Shown here: positions 1-12,100 of the stretch, piece after piece | How the letters are laid out: every line of letters starts with the position of its first letter | Numbering within the stretch: the first letter of the stretch is position 1 | Assembly: GCA_964035545.1 (NCBI GenBank) | Contig: OZ037767.1 | Location: 20,996,628 to 21,060,627, forward strand | DNA length: 64,000 bases | Source of the DNA: Bugula neritina | Taxonomy: Eukaryota; Bryozoa; Gymnolaemata; Cheilostomatida; Bugulidae | Direction of reading: 5' to 3' | Translations under genes and position numbers: made by a program | Notes under the pieces: generated by a model | The model's input: the letters and a program-made list of their open reading frames with translations, nothing else | Database searches by the model: none | Told to the model about the DNA's origin: nothing

Positions 1-163
1 CTAAGAGTTGTATTTTGCATACACGGCCTGAACCAGCTGTTATCAAATCTGCTGTACTGTGTTTGTGATTTTTGTTGAACTACTTTCTCTATTGGTGTTA
101 TTTTCATGGTTACATAGTGCTACATATACTGAATGTGATGCCAACTTTAGAATGATACCCCAG

Positions 164-3100
164 ACAGAAATACGCTGACATTCAGGGACGGGGAAAGAAT
201 CATAGACTACGTTCTCGCCTACTCTGAGTCATCCGAAGCTGACCAGAATGCTAAGCGAGACTCCTTCCACAAGGCGCTGAAGGAAGAAGGTTTACAGCTG
301 GAGATAGAAGACAAGATGGTAAATATTCCCTTCAGTCTCTTCACAACTACTATTCAGATTTTAACTCTGTGGGCATATAGGGAAGAGTTGTTTCCCCTTT
401 TATCTTAAGTTGGCATTAATACCTCATCACATGTGGTAAGATTTTAGCAAGGATGTGGACACAAACTGGTAACATTAGGGTAGAATAGGGGAATAAACAC
501 TTTTGTACGGATGGATACATTAATTCAATTACGACTAAATTGCGTGGTGAAGCAATATTCACTAGGTTTAAGTAGTTGAGTTATTTCTTCCCCTCACTAC
601 AGCTAATTTTGTCCAGCAAAAGTTTTGCTCACCTTGTGTGAAGTATGTTTGAGTTTGTAGGTATTTTATTGAACTATTACTTGTGGTGCTAGAATTATAA
701 TTATTTGGCAAATACCAGGAATGTCCAAAGAGTGATTAATTCCTAGCGTTTAGGAGTTATATTCCCTCAGCCATTATATGATTTTCCCCTCCCCCATGTG
801 TATTCTAATACCTTAAGTTACAGCCTCTCTTAGTTTTATATGGGCTTGAATTGCACATTTTTGTGATATTTTCTTAACATTGTTAATTATCTACTCTTTG
901 CTCAGTTCTTGACTATTTAATGTCTATGATATGAATTGTACTTTTTTTTACTCTTTTTCATTTGTATAAATCCATGTGTTAATTCCATAATTAATTTAAA
1001 CAGCTATTTATATTTTTATTTAAACTCAGTTTTTAACCAGAATATTGTATTCTATTGCTTTATATTATATTATATTGTATTTTGTTATACTGGAATATAT
1101 TTTACTATATTAGGTACATTATGTGTATTGTAATGTATTATATTGTATATTTTACTGTATTATATTGCATTATACTGTATATTATTATATTATATTGCAT
1201 TATGCTGTATATTATTATATTATATTGTATTATACTGTATATTTTTATATTATATTGTATTATACTGTATATTATTATATTATATTGCATTATGCTGTAT
1301 ATTATTATATTATATTGCATTATACTGTATATTATTATATTATATTGTATTATACTGTATATTTTTATATTATATTGTATTATACTGTATATTATTATAT
1401 TATATTGCATTATACTGTATATTTTTATATTATATTGTATTATACTGTATATTATTATTATATTATATTGTATTTTAGTATTCTCAAGATCTCCAGACGT
1501 ATTTCTGTAAAGTTCATATGCCCTGGAAGATGTGTTTGGAGTATGCAGAGCTGTTCAAGATCAAAATGCCTATACAGGTAAGTCTAGTTACTTTTTATAC
1601 AGGTAAGTCTAGTTACTTTCTATACAGGTAAGATTGTTACTCTCTATACAGGTAAGTCTAGTTACTTTCTATACAGGTAAGTCCCTCTAATCAGAACATG
1701 TACTGCACTGTGTTTGTTGGGCCCCCTTGTTAAATTTATATGTACAATGTTGGTATTCTAACAGTGTCTAATTTCTGTATACTAAACTTAGTGTGTTTAT
1801 TGGCTGGTTTACTATCAACAGTGTGCTCATTGGCTGGTTTACTATCAACAGTGTGCTCATTGGCTGGTTTACTATCAGCAGTGTGCTCATTGGCTGCTTT
1901 ACTATCAGCAGTGTGCTCATTGGCTGGTTTACTATCAGCAGCTATTACCTTTACCTACTGCTGCCGCTACTTCAACAATTTATTTGTAGAAAAATGATGT
2001 TGATGAGCCAATGACTGCCCAGTGCTGCACCCCGTTTGCCATGTGCAGACCAAACGTAGAAGAAGAAGAGGACTATTTCACTTCTCCCTTCTATAAGGAC
2101 GGGACGTAAGTAGAACCCCCTACCTTATGGCATATTATTTCATGAACCTTTTGTAGTAATTCATAACATTGTAGTATTTAAAGTTTTCTGAAGCAAATTC
2201 AGTTTTTCAAATAAACTGTTGAAGTCAAACTAACGGATCGGCTACTTTTTTGCTCATTTATTTAATTAGAAAGTTCAATCGTAATCGGGGATTATTCCTT
2301 AAATCAACTTTGACCTCTGCAGATTTGTTCTATGGCTCTTTAAAGTATTCATACAAACTGCCATCTAGTGGCTCTAGCGGCTACCAGCCTACTAACCACC
2401 AGACGGTGTGCTTAACCTAAGTGAAACCAGCACCTCCCTAGGGCTGTCTAATCACTCTTGTAGAGTATTATGTTACTCAGTTTCATCTGATATAATACAT
2501 TCTTGTAAAAACACCGTATATGCTTTATTCTGGTTCTGTGATATTAGATTTTTATAATTTTGTGTTGAGAATGTGTTAAGCCTAAGACTTATTCTATCTA
2601 CTGAACTCTAAAGTAAAAGTTCTACATTGCATGAGGGCAAACATTTTGCAAATAATATGATCCGTATTACTTATAACTACATGATGCAATTGCTCTCCTA
2701 TAAGAAGAACTTTTTTGTGGTGCACACATCTTTGTGTTTAGAAATTTCCAATATTTTTAATTGAACTAACAACGGCACCAAAACATTATACTTTATCTCA
2801 ATTGGCATTTTATTAGTAAGTTTTCCTGCAGATAATATCATGTTTAAAGATGTCTACATTATTATGTGATGTAAATTTTCTCGGTAATAACTCAGATTGT
2901 GCTGATGCTTTAACAGGGACCTGTAAGTGTGGAACCTTAAGCACTGCAACTGTAAGACTGTCAGTAGATTTTACGTTCTTGTAAATAGATATTGTGAAGA
3001 TGGTTTCAGCTACAGCCCACACTCTGAACATTCATATATAATGAGTTATGCTTTATTCAGCTTGGATCTCTGATAAAATAATAAAAAAATTAACTTGGCA

Positions 3101-6100
3101 GACAAAAAAGATTAGTCATTGCCGGTATTTTTTCAACTGGTGAAGTGTTTTTATCTGTTGACTACATGTTGAAACTGTGACTCATCTTTTTGAAGCAACT
3201 GTAGATTGTGGGATAACTTGTCTCTTTTAAAGTATCTATGATTGTGGGCCCCATAAGTAGCTGAAAGTATCTTTAATCTACCAACTCTTCGTCCTTCCTC
3301 CCCTTCTCAGTTTGAATTCAGACCAATCATCTTCACTCTATGGCTATTCTTGCTTCCACTTCATACATTGCTAGCAATGCTCTACCATGTGTCTGCATGA
3401 TTATACCTAGACTAGATGCATGTTGTCCTGCATTGTGTACTTTTTATCTATACACCAGGGATTTAATTTCTTCAAACAAAATATTTTGCTGAAACTGTAT
3501 TTTATTTGTCTAGGAATATTCATGCCATACAATTTCAAATAACTAAATGTATGCTGTGTTGAAATATCCTTTCTAATTTTACTAATGGTTTATGGAGATT
3601 TTAACCCATTCTTTTCTTGCCAATTTAGACCTTGCTTTACACTGCTTTTTGCTCATCATATCTATCCCTTTCTATAGCTGGTACTAGTGTTTACTGGCTA
3701 CTGTTTTAATTCAGTTATTTTCAGCATTAATTTTTTGATTTTAATTTTATTTTTATAATTTCTCTAGCTTTTACTCTGTTATGGATAAACTCACAACGAA
3801 AGCTGACAGTTACTCTGATTTGGTAGTTACGCTCAGCTTCCTTGCTTTAGATGCTTTTTCTGTATGAGAACTCAACATCAGCATATATTATTTAGACGAC
3901 AGGCTAACTTACGTACAAGAACATTATTATTGGGCTACACATGTGTGCACTGTGATCGCAGCTGAGCAGTTACCCAATGCTGATAAATGTCATAAAAATT
4001 GGAATAATCAGTGAAATAATTAACCCTTATTAATATTTGTGTCCAAAATTGATTTGGAATTATATTCCCCCCTATAATCTTTAAAAATTATTAAACTTAA
4101 CTAAAAGCTTTCAAGGACGTGTAGCTTCAAAAGAATATTTTATAAATAATAAAACACATCATTTTAATATACAATAAAATGTACACGCAGTTATAAATAA
4201 TTTGTAAGATATTTTTTGAAAAAAAAAGATTGAGAATATATATTAGTAGCTCATTTTATTTTATCTTACAAAACACACGACATTAATAAATAATTTAGTA
4301 AACTTTTTTTCAAACCTAGTTTTGTACTAACTTATTGTTTCATTTCTGAAAAGAGAAAACGTATTATGTTTCATCTCACAAAAACTTCTTTATTTTCAAA
4401 CTATAAGTCAAGTTACCCCTAAAAATAACATTGTATTGATGTGTCGTTTGTTGCTGGTAACATTATGGTTTTGTGATGATTCCAGTTTCATAGACTATCA
4501 AGGTCCTGACGTACCTCAGCCTAATTTCTTCACTCCAGCTCAGAGAAGTAGGATGGTACATGAGGTACTGTTGAGGACACGCTATGGTGATGAACAACAA
4601 CAGTTTGGTAGGAACCTCAATCTACAATTCAGCTCAAATAACTTCTCAAAATGTATTTAATATACAGCATTTTAAATTTGCATTACCCTGTTCTTTTTAA
4701 AAGGAAATTCTCTCATCTTGTCCAATAAATTGTATAAAATCATCTGTGAGATAAAGGTTTTTCATCATGTGGTCTTAATAACGAGGTGCACAGTCTATGA
4801 TAACTGCACTGCATGGCTATATGGCAGCTGATAGAGCACCTGTATGTCATGCCGATATTACAGCTACTTGTTAGTGCTGTTGTCTGCATGTCATCATCTC
4901 TTTAAAATAAGATAAACTCAACTCTGCTATTTAATAGCCACTCAGTTAGAACAACATGTCTTGCTAATAGTTTATTCAGTATCCAAAGGCCAATGGATTA
5001 AGTTGAAACATTAGATTAAGAAACTCCAGTCCATGTATTCATGTGATCCCCATTTTCCATCATGTAGGGTGCTTCTTATAACACCAGGTAAAGTTTTAAG
5101 TTTCTTAATATTTTTATTTGATGCTTATAAGTTTTAGATTTTATTGTTTATTGTTCAACAGTTTTGATTTCATTTTATGTTTCCTATTTGAGAGTCTTCA
5201 CTCCGTCACTTTCAGATATCACTGTTAGTCACTCTAGCTTCTGTGTGTCACCTTTCAGGTATCAAAAGACTCGTGTCGCAAGGTGTCTACACCTCTTTCT
5301 TCCCCCTTCACTCTGGTTCTTATAAGTTTGAGAAACTCGGTGTTGACAGAATTGAGAACAAAAGACAGGAATTGTTTTATGAATGGGCGAGACCTGGCGC
5401 TTTCATGAAGGAGCAGCCGTATGATGCTATCCGGTGAATGTTGTGTTGCACTATATCATATTATATTATACTATACTGTATTATATTACACTATACTGTA
5501 TTATATTACAATATACTGTATTATATTACACTATACTGTATTATATTACACTATACTGTATTATATTACACTATGCTATATTATATTACACTATACTGTA
5601 TTATATTACACTCTACTATATTATATAGCACTATACTATATTATATTACACTATTCTCTATTATATTTACTATACTGAAAAATGTTACAATGTGTAGTAT
5701 TATGTTGCATTATATTTTATTTTATCACACTATAATGTATTATATTACGCTATACTGTATATTACTTTATACCATATTATATTACACTCTAATGTATTAT
5801 ATTACCGATGCTGATTTGTTATTTAATGAGCCACTATATTGTTCCCAGGGAATATTTTGGTGAGAAAGTCGCCATATACTTCAGCTGGCTAGGGTTCTAC
5901 ACCCTTATGCTGGTGCCAGCCTCCATTGTTGGTCTCATAGTCTTCATCTATGGCCTGGCCACCATGTACACAGACCCAACGAGCAATGAAATATGCGGGA
6001 AAGATGGCCACCTCATCATGTGCCCACAATGTGACGAGCTCTGCACCTACTGGAGGCTCAACACTTCCTGTCTCTACAGTCGGGTCAGTTTCCTCGATCT

Positions 6101-9100
6101 CTTCTCTTTCCGTCTTTCCATCTCTTATGTCCATTTATGTTCTCAGATCAACTCGCCGTTTACATGCCATCAATATTTTTCTGTCTGTCACATATGTCTA
6201 TCATCTCTATGTTTCTGCATATCATCTCTTTTCACCTCCATTTCTACCCTTACCCTCCTTTTGCCGTTTTTACAAAATTTATTTATATCGGTTGTTTTTT
6301 CAATATTTTTTACAATCATATTTTCCTGCTCCTTCCACAGCACGCCTACTGTGTCCCATAGAACTGAGCCAACATTTACTGCTTAACTTTGTAGGTCACA
6401 TACACTGTTGATAACCCTGCAACGATATTCTTCACTATATTCATGGCACTGTGGGCAACTTTCTTCATGGAGTTTTGGAAACGGCAACAGGCTCGTATCC
6501 AGTATGACTGGGATGTGGCCGACTATGAAGAGGCAGAGGTGAGTGCTATGACGTCACGTAATGCCACAGTAGCATCATAAGATGTCACTGTGACGTTGTG
6601 TGATACCACTGTGATGTCACGCAACATCACAGTGACGTCATGTGCTGTTGCTGTGACATTGCATGATGTCACTGTGGTTTATATATCTTTTACTTTTTAA
6701 TTTCATGTAACATGAAGATTTAAGCCAATTAATACAGAATAACATGGTGTTCTGTGAATATTCTACAATATAAGGTGCTATAAATGCCATATATGTGTCA
6801 TTGGGTATATTATGTCTTTACGATATAGCTTAGTCTTCATATGTGGTTGAATATATTTTTCCAATGCATGATGATACATTATGATACGATGCACTTTATG
6901 ATACATTCTTTGAAAGGATTTTGCCCCACTGTAGAGTCTAGCTCTACTGTGCACATGACTCTGTTTTGAACAGATTGATTTTGCAGTTGAACTGCTGATT
7001 CATAAATAGTTTGAACATCTGTGTGAATTTGTAAAAATAATCATACCATTGAGTTCTGAATTTTAGATTTATAACATCTGTTGAGTATCTCTATTGCATC
7101 TAGTCTCAGGGAGTATTTGAGCCTGATGTTGGGATTTTATAGTAAGCCCTCAGAAAAGGTTGAATCACAGTCTATGTTTATCACAAGCTGACATTTTATG
7201 TATTGTATGTATTGCATGTTTCGTACTTTAGCAAAGCATGCGGCCAGAGTTTCAAGCTAATGCTAAGAATAAGAAGAAGAACCCAATTACTCATGACTAC
7301 GAGCCTTACATGACCATGTGGGAGAGAGGCCTCCGTATTATGTCCTCTCTTATGTTCATCTTCTTTTTGGTAAGCCTGTCATTTCTTGAGTTGATTGTGC
7401 ACATTTTCAGATGCGCTTTACTACTAGTGCCCTGTGTCTATTACTATAAATAAACTTATACTTTACTAGTGATACATGTGCTTTGACTTGCTGCAACTTT
7501 CTATCTTTGATTTTAGTTACTGGTGGTGCTGGCAGCCATTTTGGCCGTAATAATATACAGAATATTTGTGGTGGTGTTGATCTACAACAGCCGTGACCAG
7601 CTCATCAAGTCTCAAGCCAGTCTAATCACCACTGTCACTGCAGCCTGTCTGTCGGTTGTTGTCATCACTTTGCTCAACAAAGTTTATGAGAAGATAGCAG
7701 TCTTTCTCACAGACCGAGGTGAGTGATTTACAGACAGGGATGAGTCATCTATAACTCACATCTGCTCTGTATCACAGACAGTGATGAGTCATGTATAACT
7801 CACGTCTGCTCTGTATCACAGACAGGGATGAGTCATGTATAACTCACGTCTGCTCTGTATCACAGACAGTGATGAGTCATGTATAACTCACGTCTGCTCT
7901 GTATCACAGACAGGGATGAGTCATCTATAACTCACGTCTGCTCTGTATCACAGACAGGGATAAGTCATGTATAACTCACGTCTGCTCTGTATCACAGACG
8001 GGGATGAGTCATGTATAACTCACGTCTGCTCTGTATCACAGACGGGGATGAGTCATGTATAACTCACGTCTGCTCTGTATCACAGACAGGGATGAGTCAT
8101 GTACAGCTCACGTCTGCTGTTTTCGTCTCATCAACATAACCTCATTATTATGTAATACTTTTAGAGATGTGGAAGTATCAGACTGAGTGGGAAGATTCAT
8201 TTACTGTAAAGATGTACTTGTTCCAGTTTGCTAACTACTACGGCACCATCTTCTACATTGCATTCATCAAAGGCCGGTTAGTATTCTTGCTATCCCTATG
8301 GCGTTACTCGTTTGTATTCCTAGTAGTAAATATGTTGAATTATCTAATGTTTTGTAAATAACCGCCATAACTACTTGGTGCCATATATGTATATGAACGT
8401 GTTTATTTAAAACAGAGGTCCATGTGTTGTGTTCCTAAAATTAATTTTATCTTTGCTTTTAGATATCAATGAGGCCAGTCTCTTTGTTGTCTACTAATTG
8501 TTTTATTTTTATAAAAATAGCTTAGGTTCCATCGTCAACAGGATATATATTTGGAGCGTACAGATGGTCCCCTCTGATGCCGTAGGTCATCTTGTAGCAT
8601 GTAACACCTTTGCACACGCTACAAACTTCATTGCATAGTTTGCGGGAGTGAAATATGTGTATGTTAAGCTGTTCTGTTGATTTGATTGATAGGTTATATT
8701 TTATTGTCAAATAGTCTGGCTTCGTTTAGATTGGTTGATTTACAGGAAGATTTGATAACAAATTAAAATTGATTTCTACTATGAATTCTCTTCAAAGCCA
8801 AAGTGGTTTTAGTTCCATTGAAGTTAATAATGTTTAAGAAGATTTGTATATATTTAGATATAATTTACAAATTTACTGTCGATCATATTTAAATGGAGCA
8901 AGACTTATTGAAATGCGCTAAATGTTTGGAAAATTATTGCTATACTGTGAGCTGGAATCACACTGTAGATTCGTGTGTTTATAGTGCTCATTAATTTCGT
9001 ATTGACTCTTCACTATCCAGTGTGTTTCCAGCTTGCAGTTACCAACAGCTATGTGTCTTACAGCTTATTGTATACAGATATTCAGTCTATTATGGAGTGA

Positions 9101-12100
9101 GTCATCCATCCGCTTTCTGCCTTGAAAGGTGCTGCCGTTGTGCTGCTGCTCGGCTACTGTAATGTCATATTTTAGGCTGATCAGAAAATCTAACTGAAAA
9201 TATTCGGTTACTAAAATGACTCGCTGTTGCAGACTAAAGAACTATTTCATAAAAATGCATTCTTTTATTCTGTGAGACTTTATGTATATACATTGCCTTT
9301 CTCTAAAGGTAATGGGGACAAGTGTGTGATGGTGTATTGAATAAAATCGTATCTAAGGTTATCTGCCTAGATGAATATGCATTTGAGTAGAACTTGCATA
9401 CTTTCCATTGCCAAGTTCTGTTTTACACCCAAAACTGCTTCATCTTGTCTAATTAACGGTTGACTCAATCATTGCTGTTGATGTGCCCTCTTCTTGCTAC
9501 AGAATGCAGGGGTCTCCACTGCGCTACACCAAGTTGGCAGGCAGACGACTGGAAGAGGTTTGTCTCATGTCTAGACTAAGTTCTATATATAAGTGTTATC
9601 CGTTACTTTAACCCTTTATGGGTTGAAACTTGATTGGCTACTCACCACTGCTCTCTCCTATTAAAATTAGTCTTTCATGTTCTGGTTCTTTCTCAGTCAC
9701 TCAAAGTCATTCAAACTAAAAACATTCAGTCAGTGATTTGCTGCTTTGTAAACTCACTCCTAGTTGGAAGAGCTCGTACTCTGACATGACTCGCTTCTAT
9801 AGGATCTACTGTCATGAAAAGGATTCAAATTTAGTTAATGGAACGTCTCTTTTGATTGGGTCTACCTCTTTCTTTCTGTGTTCTCAGTGTTGCCCTATTT
9901 GAAAGATGTTTCATGTTTTCTATACATGTACACTAACCTGTCATATTCTACAGCTGCAGAGTTTCTAACCAACGGGAAACCTCCTGGACAGACAGTCAAT
10001 TTCTACTAACTACAAACATTCTACTCGCATGTATTTATATTTGTGGGCTTGGCGTGTTTAACCTGTCCTTGAATAGTGCTGCGTGTAACTAACTGTGTGC
10101 TCTATTTATGTACAGAATCATTGGCTATCCAGGCGACTATATCCGCCCTTTCTACTATCGGAATGAGGAGGTTTGTTTGGTGTCGCTATGCATGACTGTA
10201 CCTTCAGTCTGCAACTTTAACTCAACCGCTTTTTGCACCGTGCTTGGCCAGTCTTCGATGTCTTTGCTTGTTTATTTAAAGTTAAATTAACAGATATGAC
10301 AAGTTTAAATTGGGTGTTACTATACATTGTATATATTTATGCTGGGAACAGTGGGTATATCTAGAGACTTATTGAAGTCGAATTAATGCATAGCTCATTG
10401 GCTAGACCTCCTCCTGTTTCTCATCTTTGTAGTTGTTACTATTCATGTATAGTGTATGTACTTTCCACCACCCTAACTGTAACCTCTGTATGCTGTTGTC
10501 ATCTAAGATTTCTAGTTGTTCATCATCATACTTCATAGTGATAGCTCAGTACTCCCACTGACAGTACAGTACTACTCACACCGACACTACAGTACTACTC
10601 TCACACTGACAGTATAGTACTACTCTCACACTGACACTACAGTACTACTCTCCCACTGACAGTATAGTACTACTCTCACACTGACACTACAGTACTACTC
10701 TCCCACTGACAGTACAGTACTACTCACACCGACACTACAGTACTACTCTCACACTGACAGTATAGTACTACTCTCACACTGACACTACAGTACTACTCTC
10801 CCACTGACAGTATAGTACTACTCTCACACTGACACTACAGTACTACTCTCCCACTGACAGTACAGTACTACTCACACTGACACTATAGTACTGCTCACAC
10901 TGAAACTACAGTACTACTCTTACTGACAGTACAGTACTACTCACACACTGACACTACAGTACTACTCAGTACTCACACTAACACTACAGTACTCCTCACA
11001 CTGACACTACAGTACTACTCACACTGACACTACAGTACTACTCTCCCACTGACAGTATAGTACTACTCACACACTGACACTACAGTACTACTCACACACT
11101 GACACTACAGTACTACTCACACACTGACACTACAGTACTACTCACACTGACACTACAGTACTACTCACACTGACAGTACGACACCACTGGCATTTGTATT
11201 CACCATACTTCATGCAGCTTGATGCAAAGTGTAATAATGCCTTACTATCTTCTACGACCGATCAAGTTCACCCCAGCTTCATGTCACTCTATGTTTACCT
11301 CAGCACCTTTCTGGCTTGACATTGCCTTTTTAATAATTGAAGCATATTCAGAGTTAAATAATCTTAACATATCTATAAAATATATTTCTTCGGTGCAAGC
11401 ATGCTCTATGCACTTTTACTTAATCAATGTTTTACCATAAAATGCAATAACAAAGCTACCAAAACTTAGTAATTAAATATCTGATAGATAGCTGTAACAC
11501 TTTACTGTAAATTTAGCATCTTTTACAAAACTATATTTAACTTTTTGCTAATTTGAGTTTTTACTTTTGCCATAAAATTTGTTCTAAAATTCTGACTTGT
11601 GTGATTTCGTTGGCTTGTATTGGTTTGCTGGTGCTTGCAGTGCGATCCATCTGGCTGTCTGACTGAGCTGGCTATACAACTCGCCATTGTTATGGTGGGT
11701 AAACAAGCCCTCAACAACTTTAAGGAAATAGTCATACCGTGAGTATAATATATCACTACACACAGTATAGTATCTCTCTACACACAGTATAATATCGCTC
11801 TACACACAGTATAATATCTCTCTACACACAGTCTACACTCTCTGCTATAATTATATTATTATTTTCTTTAAAGCAGTTTGCTACTATTTCTATATATAAT
11901 TCTCGTGCATTTTTGTGGTCTTTTTTTGCAAACTACTGTTGGAGGCTGTATTAACCTCGTATTTCTACTTTCATAAAATTTTGCTGTTGCTAATAATTAC
12001 TGAAACTTCTAGCATTGTCTCAGTTTCCTATACCTGCCAGAGATTTGTTAGATGCAGTTGAAAATGTTAAACAATGTGAAGCAAAAGATCCTTACTTTCA

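Noticed and set aside
1055-1581. Overlapping Tyr/Ile/Leu/Cys-rich open frames on both strands
   Set aside because: They are translations of the 30-bp AT-rich minisatellite, open in several frames at once because the unit has no stop codons.
1571-1690. CRISPR-like regular repeat spacing
   Set aside because: Units are contiguous 25-bp repeats with no unique spacers, in eukaryotic intron sequence. The other arrays in the window are the same in kind.
5421-5863. Tyr/Ile/Leu-rich open frames up to 141 codons
   Set aside because: They are products of the 20-bp intronic repeat between two well-defined anoctamin exons.
5889-6411. Open frames overlapping the exon at 5849-6083 and its intron
   Set aside because: They are shadows of the anoctamin exon in other frames; the membrane-like composition reflects the exon itself.
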